Source: Anaerolineales bacterium
GTDB taxonomy: Bacteria; Chloroflexota; Anaerolineae; Anaerolineales; Villigracilaceae
Length of the DNA stretch: 64,000 bases
Assembly (NCBI GenBank): GCA_020634895.1
Contig: JACKAV010000007.1
Coordinates: 124,001-188,000, forward strand
Direction of reading: 5' to 3'
Positions 44,201 to 52,448 of this stretch are shown piece after piece. The translations under genes were made by a program, and so were the position numbers. The notes beneath the pieces were generated by a model. It was not told the origin of the DNA. It made no database searches and saw nothing but the letters and a program-made list of their open reading frames with translations. Within the stretch, counting starts at the first letter, position 1. Each line of letters opens with the position of its first letter.

Positions 44201-44583
44201 AAAAGTGGGTCGCCGTTTTTGCCCTTTATGAACTCAAACTCGCGGGCAGTGCTTGGCCTCCCTGCTTCTCGGCGAACCCACTGCCAGCGTAACGTATCCC
44301 CTTCGGCATTCGTAAAAATAAGAACATGTTCAGCAATGATCTTCCGTACTTCATTTTCTATTTTTCGGCGGGTGGCATAGTCTGGAATTTTTCCATCAAT
44401 GGGGGGAACGGTATAAGCACTGAGGCCGCGTTTTTGGGCAACAGCTTTTAATTTTATGCTTTGCCCATTAAACCGAATCGTAATATCCGCGCCCGGGTTA
44501 TCCCAACCCATTTGTTCGATAAAGAGCTTTTTGAGGTCAAACGCCTGTAATTCTTTCCTTGCTTCCGCGATTCTAAACGACAT
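41272..44583 (-). CDS. Eco57I-type restriction-modification methyltransferase
   Basis: 1103 residues from ATG at 44583 (GGAGGAA upstream; the frame extends 27 codons further). Motif I DPTVGSGAFL near residue 497 and motif IV IGNPPYV near 754 show a gamma-type N6-adenine DNA methyltransferase; an N-terminal region (AEHVLIFTNAEGDTLRWQWVRRE, about 80-110) is like that of Eco57I/type IIG proteins that can carry a nuclease part. Whether it cuts is not clear: no obvious PD-(D/E)xK was confirmed. It follows the helicase gene by four bases. It may mark self DNA for this operon. Confidence 0.87.
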   Translation of the reverse strand: MSFRIAEARKELQAFDLKKLFIEQMGWDNPGADITIRFNGQSIKLKAVAQKRGLSAYTVPPIDGKIPDYATRRKIENEVRKIIAEHVLIFTNAEGDTLRWQWVRREAGRPSTAREFEFIKGKNGDPLLQRLEKMYFSLEDEETLGGITDATSRVRSAFNVEKVTKKFYERFKKEHDDFLKFIKGIPDKEMQRHYVSVTLNRLMFIYFIQKKQFLNNDPDYLRHHLADSKKKGKDKFYTDFLCPLFFEGFAKKKRSAEIKKLLGNVPYLNGGIFEQHQIEELHGEKIEIPDKAFEQLFDFFDDYRWHLDERPNKDDKEINPDVLGYIFEKYINQKQMGAYYTKEDITEYISKNTIIPHLFDVAQKECKVAFEGDGSVWRHLQADPDRYIYEAVRKGVDKTLPAEIAAGESDPKRREGWNKPASEEFALPTEIWREVVARRRRYQEVKEKLSRGEVTSINDLITLNLDIRQFAQDVIQDSDADLLLAFWKAISQIKVLDPTVGSGAFLFAALNVLEPLYEACVERMSALVEELDRSGEKHSPKKYEPFRKVLEQVRHRPDEDYFIFKSIIINNLYGVDIMEEAVEICKLRLFLKLASQVEPDQAKENLGIEPLPDIDFNIRAGNTLVGFATREDVKRSVQFGTVGGVQSEKLFAMPEEDAQLKRIEEKAEDVDRLYKLFRQQQTEFGGEVRPEDKRELQKRLRELEKELNVLLARQYAIHNPKGEAYKKWLESHTPFHWFVEFFGIMQDGGFDVIIGNPPYVEYSKVEKEYQIQNYISENSGNLYAFVVERSINISSPKANIGLIVPMALASTKRMQVIVDELVKQSESLWFSHFAGDSYPGTLFNGVKAQLSILLSHKGKPSATIYSSRYQRWFQDERDYIFSNMIRFLDVTQNYSQQGIVRIGAEIESNILKKIKSKKPLGLNLNRDREDIFYRNYSGSYYRLFFDKEPPFIKNGKDSRSHSTSTLGSTKQANKYLLLGALSATLFFWYHQKISDAWHVSREHIDGFGFDPESLNTEEMKKVSSLSKSLMDDLWNNAKWVHYTRRGETNDYQEFYARQSKPIIDEIDRALARHYGLSDEELDFIINYDVKYRMGASAGEEGDE

Positions 44584-44587
44584 GCAC

Positions 44588-47500
44588 TTATTCCTCCGCT
44601 GGTATGATGCCAAGAGAGCAAATGATCTGTGGCTCCCGGCTGTCTTCGATCTGGTCTTCTTCAATGATGTTCAAACGATCTTCGGATCTTAGAGAAACAA
44701 CCAATTCAGCCAGTTGCTGGTCTTCGATCCCGGCTCTCAGTTGTCTGCTGAGAGCATCACGGGCTGTTTCTCGCAATGGGTACTTGTAAATATCATCCAC
44801 GGCTTTGAGCAGTTCCTGGGTAACCCAGATCGTCCCTTGATTCTTCTCAATATAATTTTGCAAGCGAACATAGGTACGCGAACGGGCTCCGCTGGGTCGT
44901 CCCAAATTGCCGCCAAAGGATTTCTCGTCCTTGACGACATTTTCCACGCCCGTCCGCACCAACTCATGATGATTCTCCTGCCGTGGTTGTGGCGGCGTAT
45001 TTGGCGCGCATTCAGCAGCCTTCAGGATTGAATACTGCGAATCAGTGACAGTATTTCCATTTTTATCCACCCAGGTCAAGGCATCATTTCCTTCCGCTGT
45101 GCGGAGGTAAACGATAGCGCCCTGCGGCTCTTTTTCGCTCACGAGATGGCTTTTCGTCGCGTAAGAAACAGGTGACATCTCAGGAATTTTTTTCTGCAAG
45201 GATGGATCGAGTGTTATGGCGTTCTTCCAAATCTGGTAGGCAAAGGATGCGAGGTCTACTTCCCCTTCTTCATCACCATCCAAGATGCCAGCTTTTTCGT
45301 TGTACAGGTCAATGACCTTTTTATTGTCATCATCTCCTTCAAAGAAGGATTCATCCGAACCGACGACTTCTGCATTTTCCTTCAAGCGCTGCTTTACTCG
45401 CTCGCGCAAACGGATGATCTTTTCCACACCCTCTGCGGGCAGGAACGAATAACAGAAGATATTCTCAGCTTTTTGCCCAATACGGTCCACACGACCAGCA
45501 CGTTGTATCAATCGTACAATTGCCCACGGCAGATCATAGTTGACAACAACGTAACAGTCCTGAAGGTTCTGACCCTCGCTGAGTACATCAGTCGCCACTA
45601 AAACACGTAGCTCGTCTTCGGGTCGGATTTGTTTTCTCGTGCCATTGCTGACAGGACTGAATCGCCAGGCAAGCGCAGTTGGGTCAACCGACCCGCCCGT
45701 TGCTGCGGCGAAATTTTTTAGTTTCTTGTCATCCAAACATTGTTCAAGATATCGTACCGTATCGGCAAATTGGGTGAAGATCAACACCTTTTCATTCTTG
45801 TGTTTCCTGGTCAACAAGTCGTATAGTGCATTGAACTTGTCATCTCTTTTCCAATCCCATGCGCCCGCCTTGTTCAAAATCCCCAGCAATGCTTGCGCAT
45901 CTATTTGCAGGTCTTTTTCAAGTTTCTTGTTGAGCAATCGTGACGACATCCATTTGAAACGCGACTTGTAGGCTGTTTGATACAGCTCATACACTTCCTT
46001 GGCACGCTTTTTGAACTCCGCTTCTGTCTTAAAGTTTGACTCTGTCCCAGAGTCCGCTTCCCTGACCATTTCATCAGGCGCTTCGTCCTCATTGGGATCG
46101 TCAATGAAATTGAACAAGTCGGTATCTTCGTCATTGTTCCGCGTGTCCAACAAACTGGCATCCTGTGTGCCAAGCGGCACTGGCAGGTTGTTCTCAAGCG
46201 CATACAAAAATATGTAATTACGCAAAATATGTCGTTCAATGGATTCAAGGAAAACTGCGCCGCTGGATTCGAGGCGTTTGAAAAGGTTGGTTCTACTAAA
46301 TCCCATCAAGCGCTTCCCTGCGCGTGAGAGATCGTCCAATTGTTTTTTCTCTGAGGCTGTTGGCGCAGGAATGGCTTTCTTATCTATGTAATTTCCAAGC
46401 CCATATCGCGGTAATGTCAGTGAATTAACCACCTCCACGACATCGTCAGAATATAGGCGTGAATATTGGTCAAGTTCATTCTTATCTTTCGGTTCAGCTT
46501 TTACCGTCTTTGGTTTGCGGTTGGGAAAATGCGCTCTGTTTCCATCCGCCATGAGCAAAAATTTCCGTCCATCACCATCATCCTGGGCATAATTCTGCTT
46601 GATGAAGTTTCGAGTACGCCTTACCATGTACAAGCGCATCAATTCCCGCCAGTCGTCTGGATATTCACTTTTCTCAAAAGCAGCTAAAGTCCGTACGCCA
46701 CACTGATGACGACTGACAAATTCAGCTTCGCCCAATTCCTTCAAAAGCTGTTCTGGGCGAATGGGAAGTTCCTTATCTTCAGGAAGAAATAATCTGATCT
46801 GATTACTCAGGTCTAAATAGGTCTTGTTATATGGAGTTGCTGAAAGCAATATCACCTTGCTTTCGTTTTTCTGAACATACTCTTGAATAGCCTTGTAAGT
46901 CATTCCTTCTCGATTTCGCAGGTTGTGGCTCTCATCGATCACCACAATGCGATAGCGTTTCATATCCGCAAGTTCACGCAGTACAAGACTGCTTGATAAT
47001 ACTCGAGCCCGCAATCGGAATTGATCCTTATAACTTTCCCACATCTTTACAAGGTTCTTTGGGCAGATGATCAATGTTTCCAAGTCATAATCATCTTCGA
47101 AGATTCGAGCTAGCGCCGTTGCCATCAAGGTCTTGCCCAAACCAACCACATCACCGATCAACACACCATCGCGTTTATTGAGGTGGTGCGCCGCAATTTT
47201 CACAGCAGCAGTCTGATAATCAAATAATAGGTTTCCAAAATCCTTGGGAATCCGAAACTCATTCAACCCTGTCCGCGCTTCTTGCGACAGGTGATATGCC
47301 ATTTTGATATAGACCTGATAAGGGAGCCGCTCTTGCTGCTCCCCAGCCCAACTGGTTTCAATGATTTCTGCCAGTTCATCTGTAATATCAATACACCAAC
47401 GGTCTTTCCATCGGTCGTTAAACCAATTAGATAGTTTGTTAGCTGCATCGGTGTCCAAAACATCAATGTTGAGCTCGCCCTGGCTCGATAAACCAGCAAA

Positions 47501-48004
47501 AGTTAAGTTACTGCTGCCCAAATATCCGATGGTGGGTGTTCGTGTTTCGTGAATATGAAATAAATAAAGTTTAGCGTGTAGCCCCGTCTTTAGATAAAGT
47601 TTAACAATTACCTTTTTTTCTCTTAAATGAATTGCCAATTTTCGCAACGATTGTTCATCATCATTGCTTGGCGCTCCAATCGCCAATTGCATACGAAACT
47701 CTTCCGCAAGTTTCTTTTTTAAGCGTATCGCTGTCTGGTTATCGAGCTCTTTATCGTCATTGGCAAACTTATAAAATTGCTTCAATTCCTCTTGAGGTAG
47801 TCTTTGCATTCCCACCAATAAACGTACGCAATTTTCTTCACCTCCTTGCCATTGCTCAATCTGCTGGTCAAGGTGTTTCCATCCACGCAAATTGAAATAG
47901 CCAACGCAAAAATCAGCCCGATAAGCATCTTTCATTGCTTGTTGTAGGTCAGGGAGGAGCTTGATGTCGATATTGTCAAAAATTCTTGGCACTTTTTCAC
48001 CCAA
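44588..48004 (-). CDS. SNF2-type helicase with N-terminal phospholipase-D-like domain
   Basis: 1138 residues from a TTG at 48004; a GTG at 47992 is possible. N-terminal PLD-like domain with HAKLYLF (H143, K145) and GSSNLT (163-168), though the classical second HKD copy is not seen. SF2/SNF2 motor: GDVVGLGKT near 283-291, DESH near 354-357, and motif VI QRAGRVDRIGQ near 829-839. It likely moves along double-stranded DNA; with the PLD domain it may cut. It is the first gene of a five-gene operon. The pairing with a methyltransferase recalls DISARM-class and type I-like systems, without matching them exactly. Confidence 0.9.
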   Translation of the reverse strand: MGEKVPRIFDNIDIKLLPDLQQAMKDAYRADFCVGYFNLRGWKHLDQQIEQWQGGEENCVRLLVGMQRLPQEELKQFYKFANDDKELDNQTAIRLKKKLAEEFRMQLAIGAPSNDDEQSLRKLAIHLREKKVIVKLYLKTGLHAKLYLFHIHETRTPTIGYLGSSNLTFAGLSSQGELNIDVLDTDAANKLSNWFNDRWKDRWCIDITDELAEIIETSWAGEQQERLPYQVYIKMAYHLSQEARTGLNEFRIPKDFGNLLFDYQTAAVKIAAHHLNKRDGVLIGDVVGLGKTLMATALARIFEDDYDLETLIICPKNLVKMWESYKDQFRLRARVLSSSLVLRELADMKRYRIVVIDESHNLRNREGMTYKAIQEYVQKNESKVILLSATPYNKTYLDLSNQIRLFLPEDKELPIRPEQLLKELGEAEFVSRHQCGVRTLAAFEKSEYPDDWRELMRLYMVRRTRNFIKQNYAQDDGDGRKFLLMADGNRAHFPNRKPKTVKAEPKDKNELDQYSRLYSDDVVEVVNSLTLPRYGLGNYIDKKAIPAPTASEKKQLDDLSRAGKRLMGFSRTNLFKRLESSGAVFLESIERHILRNYIFLYALENNLPVPLGTQDASLLDTRNNDEDTDLFNFIDDPNEDEAPDEMVREADSGTESNFKTEAEFKKRAKEVYELYQTAYKSRFKWMSSRLLNKKLEKDLQIDAQALLGILNKAGAWDWKRDDKFNALYDLLTRKHKNEKVLIFTQFADTVRYLEQCLDDKKLKNFAAATGGSVDPTALAWRFSPVSNGTRKQIRPEDELRVLVATDVLSEGQNLQDCYVVVNYDLPWAIVRLIQRAGRVDRIGQKAENIFCYSFLPAEGVEKIIRLRERVKQRLKENAEVVGSDESFFEGDDDNKKVIDLYNEKAGILDGDEEGEVDLASFAYQIWKNAITLDPSLQKKIPEMSPVSYATKSHLVSEKEPQGAIVYLRTAEGNDALTWVDKNGNTVTDSQYSILKAAECAPNTPPQPRQENHHELVRTGVENVVKDEKSFGGNLGRPSGARSRTYVRLQNYIEKNQGTIWVTQELLKAVDDIYKYPLRETARDALSRQLRAGIEDQQLAELVVSLRSEDRLNIIEEDQIEDSREPQIICSLGIIPAEE

Positions 48005-48189
48005 TTCTCAAGAAGTTTGCCCAGCATTAAGATGAGCACACAATATACGGAACTTACACCAGCGAACTTACGTTTTACTACGGATTTTTGAACAACTCCA
48101 CTAAATGATAAGTATAATCTAGATTTTTTTGCTAACCCCCATCTAACTCCCTCGTATACAATCCCCATTAGCTTCTCTATACTGTCCCT
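48005..48189. promoter_or_regulatory. Divergent intergenic region between helicase operon and replication gene
   Basis: 185 AT-rich bases that should hold the promoters for the minus-strand defence operon and the plus-strand maintenance genes. No consensus -35/-10 pair could be fixed on either strand. Confidence 0.45.
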
Positions 48190-49065
48190 ATGGCAGAAAA
48201 GAAGAAAAAGCTACCGAAGTACGGCAGAGTGCTAAACCCGCCCGCTATGCGCCTTACAGAACGCGACACACGCATTTTGGAAGCCATCCATGCCTATGAT
48301 GGAGTTTTGAGCTTCTCCCAAATCCAACGTCTGTTCTTCACCGGAAAAAGCCAAACCGAACTACGTCTCAAACTCCTCTACCAAAATGGCTACCTTGCCC
48401 GCCCTGGCGAGGATCAACGCAGGCGAATATCAGAAATGATCTACTGGCTGGATAAAAAAGGGGCTGAACTCATCGCCAGCCTGAACGGAACTCCCCTCCC
48501 AGAATTCTACTGGCGCAAAGAACCACGCTGGTTCCAACTCGACCATGATTTGGCAGTCACAGATTTCCGCCTTGACCTGCTCAAGGCTTGCAAGCGAGAC
48601 AAACAAATCCAGTTGGAGAATTGGATCCCAGAGAGCGAGTTTTGGGCATATCCGGATAAAGTCATCTATTCTTTTCAAGACAGGAAGCTCACCAGAAATA
48701 TCCGCCCGGATGGCTTCTTCATGCTCAACACTGGTGAGCATCGCATCCGCTATTTGTTGGAAATCGACCGCAGTACTGAGGATAACCCGCGCTTCTTTCG
48801 GGAGAAAATCCTGCCTGGCATGGCTTACCTCAAAAGCCAGGCATACGAAAAACGTTTCGGTCATCGCAGTGGACGCTGGTTGGTGGTCACTACCGGAGAA
48901 CGCAGGTTGGCGAATATGCTTAGTCAAGCCAATCATGCCAAGGTCAACGGGTTGTTCTACTTCACTACTTTCGATAAAATCACGCCAGATAGCCTCTTAC
49001 ACTCCCCAATCTGGCGGCGCGTAGATCGCGCCGAACCTGTCCCCCTGGTATTTCTGGATACCTAA
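48190..49065 (+). CDS. Replication-relaxation family protein
   Basis: 291 residues. Winged-helix start: LTERDTRILEAIHAYDGVLSFSQIQRLFF at about 18-46, with a second helical/beta part containing WFQLDHDLAVTDFRLDLLKAC and YLLEIDRSTEDNPRFFREKI. This matches the replication-relaxation (Rlx-related) family found on plasmids and integrative elements; members take part in DNA processing for replication or transfer. It is the first gene of the plus-strand maintenance block. Confidence 0.82.
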   Translation: MAEKKKKLPKYGRVLNPPAMRLTERDTRILEAIHAYDGVLSFSQIQRLFFTGKSQTELRLKLLYQNGYLARPGEDQRRRISEMIYWLDKKGAELIASLNGTPLPEFYWRKEPRWFQLDHDLAVTDFRLDLLKACKRDKQIQLENWIPESEFWAYPDKVIYSFQDRKLTRNIRPDGFFMLNTGEHRIRYLLEIDRSTEDNPRFFREKILPGMAYLKSQAYEKRFGHRSGRWLVVTTGERRLANMLSQANHAKVNGLFYFTTFDKITPDSLLHSPIWRRVDRAEPVPLVFLDT

Positions 49066-49069
49066 ATCT

Positions 49070-49151
49070 TGCCAAAGCAGAATGGCAGCTTGACAGAAAG
49101 ACAGTGTGGCATTTTGGCAGCATTGTGTCTTGCCATATTCACGGCATGGCA
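49070..49151. repeat. TGCCA/TGGCA cluster upstream of parA
   Basis: Seven TGCCA, TGGCA or CGGCA words in about 82 bases (49070, 49083, 49107, 49115, 49131, 49142, 49147), including TGGCATTTTGGCA at 49107-49119. The core is the same as in the palindromes at 35737-35796. A parS-like or iteron function is proposed from position next to parA. TTGACA boxes at 49194 and 49202 follow, possibly with a weak -10 at 49225. Confidence 0.6.
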
Positions 49152-49251
49152 TAAAAACAGATTTCAGTGATTGCACCAAACTGCCTGTATGACTTGACAG
49201 TTTGACATTTCCCCACAATCCTGTCATGCTGACTTTGCATAAAAGGGGAAC

Positions 49252-50025
49252 ATGAAACGTATCGTATTTACCAACGACAAAGGCGGGGTAGGCAAAACCA
49301 CCACGGTTGCCAATCTGGCAGTAGGTCTTTCCCAGAAGGGAAAAAAGACATTGGTGATCGACATGGATCCTCAAGCGGATGTCACCTATGCCTTGTTAGG
49401 CGAACGCGCCCCAGAAGCAGGGGATGGGTATGTCCCTCCCACCACTCACGCCTTACTCACCGGTCATTACCGGATCGAGCAAGTCACTTTGGAAGTTAGT
49501 CGGTACAAGAATCTCTTCATCATCCCGTCGAATGCAGATTTAGCGGATGCCGCTCTCAAGCTCAGTCAACGACCAACCCGACTGCGCAGGCTGTTGGACG
49601 AGTTGCCTGATGATGCCTTCGAGGTGGTCTTGATCGACACCGGAAAAGGATTGGACCCGCTGGCGGTCAACGCCCTGGCAGCGGCTCATGAGGTGATCGT
49701 GATGGTTTCTCCGGGAAAATTGGAATTGGATGCCATCGCAAGAATGAAGGAGAACGTGGATTTGGTGAGAGACGAAGTCCTGCTCAAAGCTGGGGAGCCA
49801 AACATCAAAGGGATTCTGCTGACCCTGGCAGATCAATATTCGATCACCAGAGATACACTGGAGAGAATAAAGAATATGTATCCTGGACTTGCCCTCAATA
49901 CATCCATCCCCAAAAACAACGATCTACAAAAAGCGATCGGACGCGCCCGCAGTATCTTCGAGATCGCACCTACCAGCAAGGGAGCAAAAGCCTATGGTCG
50001 ATTGATCGAGGAGTTGAGGTTATGA
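49252..50025 (+). CDS. ParA-family partition ATPase
   Basis: 257 residues. Deviant Walker A KGGVGKTT at 10-17, then DMDPQADVTYALLG and DTGKGLDPLAVNAL, the hallmarks of ParA/Soj/MinD ATPases that use ATP-dependent DNA or membrane binding. It would segregate the element or position a transfer machine. GGGGAAC precedes the ATG, and the gene is overlapped by the start of the next one (ATGA). The TGCCA cluster at 49070-49151 may be its partner's centromere. Confidence 0.92.
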   Translation: MKRIVFTNDKGGVGKTTTVANLAVGLSQKGKKTLVIDMDPQADVTYALLGERAPEAGDGYVPPTTHALLTGHYRIEQVTLEVSRYKNLFIIPSNADLADAALKLSQRPTRLRRLLDELPDDAFEVVLIDTGKGLDPLAVNALAAAHEVIVMVSPGKLELDAIARMKENVDLVRDEVLLKAGEPNIKGILLTLADQYSITRDTLERIKNMYPGLALNTSIPKNNDLQKAIGRARSIFEIAPTSKGAKAYGRLIEELRL

Positions 50026-50321
50026 ATGTGACAAAGACAATCGGGTTGGGAGAACCAGAGGTAACCGGGAAGAAGAGCCTTTTCCAGCCACCGGCTCAGA
50101 AGAAAGCCATTCAACCAGAAATTCCTAAGAGGGTAGGGGAGGGCACTCCGCGCATCCGAATCACTACTGATTTAAGCAAGGGCGCAATGCAAGTCATTCA
50201 GGGGTTGCGAGATCAACACCGGTTACAGACAGGCAAATCATTACCGGCATGGAGAATCGTCAGTGTAGCTTTAGAGCAATATGGAAGGAAGAAAAGGGAA
50301 GAAGATGCAAAAGCAGAGTAG
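50022..50321 (+). CDS. Small putative ParA partner protein
   Basis: 99 residues; ATG overlaps the parA stop (50022-50025). Disordered, basic N-terminal half, then a helical C-terminal half: TTDLSKGAMQVIQGLRDQHRLQTGKSLPAWRIVSVALEQYG, which fits a ribbon-helix-helix-like or short DNA-binding domain with a beta strand before two helices. As the gene just after parA, it is the likely centromere-binding partner. No family was recognised with certainty. Confidence 0.7.
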   Translation: MNVTKTIGLGEPEVTGKKSLFQPPAQKKAIQPEIPKRVGEGTPRIRITTDLSKGAMQVIQGLRDQHRLQTGKSLPAWRIVSVALEQYGRKKREEDAKAE

Positions 50322-50589
50322 GGTGATTCTCAACAATATCGATCAATGCTTGGAACAGGCAAGAAGACTAAATATTCGCAATTCGTACCGTCACATTTTC
50401 AACTGCTTGGCGGGAAATGACACTACAGGGTTGATCGCCTACGCTATTTGGCGAGAACGATCCAAAATTCTGTATACTGGAATACGTGCTTTGGATTACA
50501 AGCAATCCGAGGCAAACGCATCCAGGGTCAGTCAGGCGCGATCCTGCTGGCATGGGGAGAGTGTTGCCTTTAGCGACCTGTCCCGCTAA
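50305..50589 (+). CDS. Small hypothetical protein
   Basis: 94 residues from ATG at 50305, preceded by GGGAAGAAG, overlapping the previous stop by about 17 bases. Sequence start QKQSRVILNNIDQCLEQARRLNIRNSYRHIFNCL suggests helices. No recognised family. The hairpin GCCTTTAGCG / CGCTAAAGGC (50566-50593) overlaps its 3' end. Confidence 0.45.
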   Translation: MQKQSRVILNNIDQCLEQARRLNIRNSYRHIFNCLAGNDTTGLIAYAIWRERSKILYTGIRALDYKQSEANASRVSQARSCWHGESVAFSDLSR

Positions 50590-50593
50590 AGGC
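50566..50593 (+). terminator. Ten-bp hairpin after the parA block
   Basis: GCCTTTAGCG pairs with CGCTAAAGGC over an 8-base loop. The T-run is missing, so its role as terminator is uncertain. Confidence 0.4.
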
Positions 50594-50678
50594 GGCTGGT
50601 TCGGCAGCGGGGAGGTCTGCTTCCGTCCGGTTGTGGCTGGCTCTGGATAATCATTGACAGATTTGCTACTATGGTTTT

Positions 50679-51008
50679 ATGGGAAACATATCTAGGGGGC
50701 ATGAACTGCTACCGAAAGAGATCAGAACAATACTTCCGCCGCTCTACGCCAACGAAGAGATTGGTTTGGCAGCCTTGGCACTTGTCAAGTTCTTTACCCC
50801 GGATAGTAATTGGACTTGGTACGCCAGTGAATTCGATGGAAAAGACATCTTCTTTGGATTGGTCTCTGGTTTGGAATTGGAACTGGGATATTTCGCTCTT
50901 TCGGAACTTGAGGAAGCTCGGGGTCTCCTAGGGTTGCCCATCGAACGGGATCTGTATTTCCAACCCAAGTCCTTACAAGAGCTCATGAAACTACATAGGG
51001 GAGAGTAG
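50679..51008 (+). CDS. DUF2958 domain protein
   Basis: 109 residues. The sequence LLPKEIRTILPPLYANEEIGLAALALVKFFTP followed by SNWTWYASEFDG and ELGYFALSELEE matches the DUF2958 family, small proteins common on plasmids and conjugative elements. No biochemical function is established. Its presence supports a plasmid-like origin of this part of the island. In the same frame, open sequence continues after the TAG to 51272, without its own clear start. Confidence 0.85.
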   Translation: MGNISRGHELLPKEIRTILPPLYANEEIGLAALALVKFFTPDSNWTWYASEFDGKDIFFGLVSGLELELGYFALSELEEARGLLGLPIERDLYFQPKSLQELMKLHRGE

Positions 51009-51086
51009 AATAAACGAACGCAGAATCTCTTTCTGAGATCGACCTGGAAAACCACACACTACTGTTTTAAAGCTCATGACAATGCA

Positions 51087-51272
51087 TTGCTCGAATGGAA
51101 CGTCCTGACAGACTTAGCTGGCGAAGACATTAAAGACCAGCTCAAAGTCGCCGTTCCCGAATGGCTTTCTAGCGAAGACGGGATGAAGCTAATGAGAGAG
51201 AAAAATATGGATATATGGGGCATGGATTATGCCTATGTACTTATGAATATTCCCCAGGAAATACTTGCCTAA
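51087..51272 (+). CDS. Possible small protein or remnant in the frame of the DUF2958 gene
   Basis: 61 residues from a TTG at 51087; the frame is open back to the DUF2958 stop at 51006. Sequence EWNVLTDLAGEDIKDQLKVAVPEWLSSEDG looks protein-like and acidic, but no RBS was found. It may be a stop-codon-separated extension, a decayed gene or chance. Confidence 0.25.
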   Translation: MLEWNVLTDLAGEDIKDQLKVAVPEWLSSEDGMKLMREKNMDIWGMDYAYVLMNIPQEILA

Positions 51273-51528
51273 CATCGTATTTACCCAGGGATGCCAATTT
51301 GTGAGATTATCGAGTCTGTTGAAAAAAAATCTTTTCCCGAGTAATTGAGTGCTACCTAAGATTATTATTCTGAAGTAGTTGAAAGCTTTTTACTGATTGT
51401 ATAAGCGACGGATTGTTTCATTTGCTAAGTCATATCATTGCTGCTGATATTCCTATAAAGAATTTGGAGTAAAATCTGCCAAACTCTCTTTTCATTTCTG
51501 TTGCTGTTTATTTTCAAGGGAGATTCAA

Positions 51529-51969
51529 ATGAATAGTGTGTTTGTTGCTTCTGTACGATATTTGGAGGGACATTCGTATCTTGGGGAACGGACGATAAAT
51601 GTAAATTTAGTTGCCTATCCAAGCAACTTGTCAATCTTTGATGCCGGTGATAATCAACCCTTATTCTCGATTCCTTGGGCAAACTTCTCAAGCGCTCAGA
51701 CGGGATATGCCGAGAAACGCGGGCTAGGGAGTGGTGGTGCCTTTGTGCTCCGCACTATTCCAGGTCTTGATCTATTAGGTGCAGCCGATCCCTTCCATGA
51801 TGGGGTACGGGTTATTTTTTGGGATGAGGAAATCCAACGTACACAAAATGTCTTTTTTGCAACCAGGTCGAAAAGGAAAGCGCGTGAATTAATGCAAGTC
51901 ATATATCAGTACAGGGATAACTATCATCGTACTTTGGGCAAGGGTTCCAGACCACAGCAGAAGAAGTGA
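51529..51969 (+). CDS. Uncharacterised beta-rich protein
   Basis: 146 residues, AAGGGAG before the ATG. It has strand-turn-strand patterns and a late helix (KRKARELMQVIYQYRDNYHRTL), reminiscent of a small PH-like fold (strands then a C-terminal helix); that is inference. Not recognised. Its stop overlaps the start of the next gene by a GTGA, so the two are coupled. Confidence 0.6.
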   Translation: MNSVFVASVRYLEGHSYLGERTINVNLVAYPSNLSIFDAGDNQPLFSIPWANFSSAQTGYAEKRGLGSGGAFVLRTIPGLDLLGAADPFHDGVRVIFWDEEIQRTQNVFFATRSKRKARELMQVIYQYRDNYHRTLGKGSRPQQKK

Positions 51970-52430
51970 ACAGTAAATTAGTCTTATTCTCTTTGAAAGA
52001 AAATGTCGGTATCCATACAGGAAAGTTTATGATACCTGCGGATTGGACTTCTCGAGGCGTAGTGGTTCACTTGGGAGGTGGGCCGGGGCTTGGAAACGGC
52101 CAGCCGGTCGCTTTGGCAATAAATAAGACTGCCCTAATCCTTTGTAGTCATGATGGACCCGTTATATCCGTCTCTTATGCTTCAATTCGTGACATACGGG
52201 TGGTTGATCTATCTGGTATGGCGATCCCGATCAGCACCCCCTCCGGGATTGTGGATATGGTTTCCGGCAATGCCAAAGGGTTTACTGTGAAATATGAGTT
52301 CAACCCAATGGGGGCTCAACTTGAGTTATCGCTCTATACATTTACTCCTAGATCGTCTTACGAATGGGTTCAAGTGATTCAGCAGGCTATTTACGATAAA
52401 TTATCTGATCTCGGTCAGGTAGGAATTTAA
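51966..52430 (+). CDS. Uncharacterised beta-rich protein, partner of the preceding gene
   Basis: 154 residues from GTG at 51966, overlapping the stop of the previous gene. Alternating strands with a final helix (SSYEWVQVIQQAIYDKLSDLG), again a PH-like layout. No family recognised. It ends 18 bases before the TraG-like gene, which has GGGAG at its start. The pair plus the ATPase look like one transcript. Confidence 0.6.
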   Translation: MNSKLVLFSLKENVGIHTGKFMIPADWTSRGVVVHLGGGPGLGNGQPVALAINKTALILCSHDGPVISVSYASIRDIRVVDLSGMAIPISTPSGIVDMVSGNAKGFTVKYEFNPMGAQLELSLYTFTPRSSYEWVQVIQQAIYDKLSDLGQVGI

Positions 52431-52448
52431 AACCCCTGGGAGATACTC

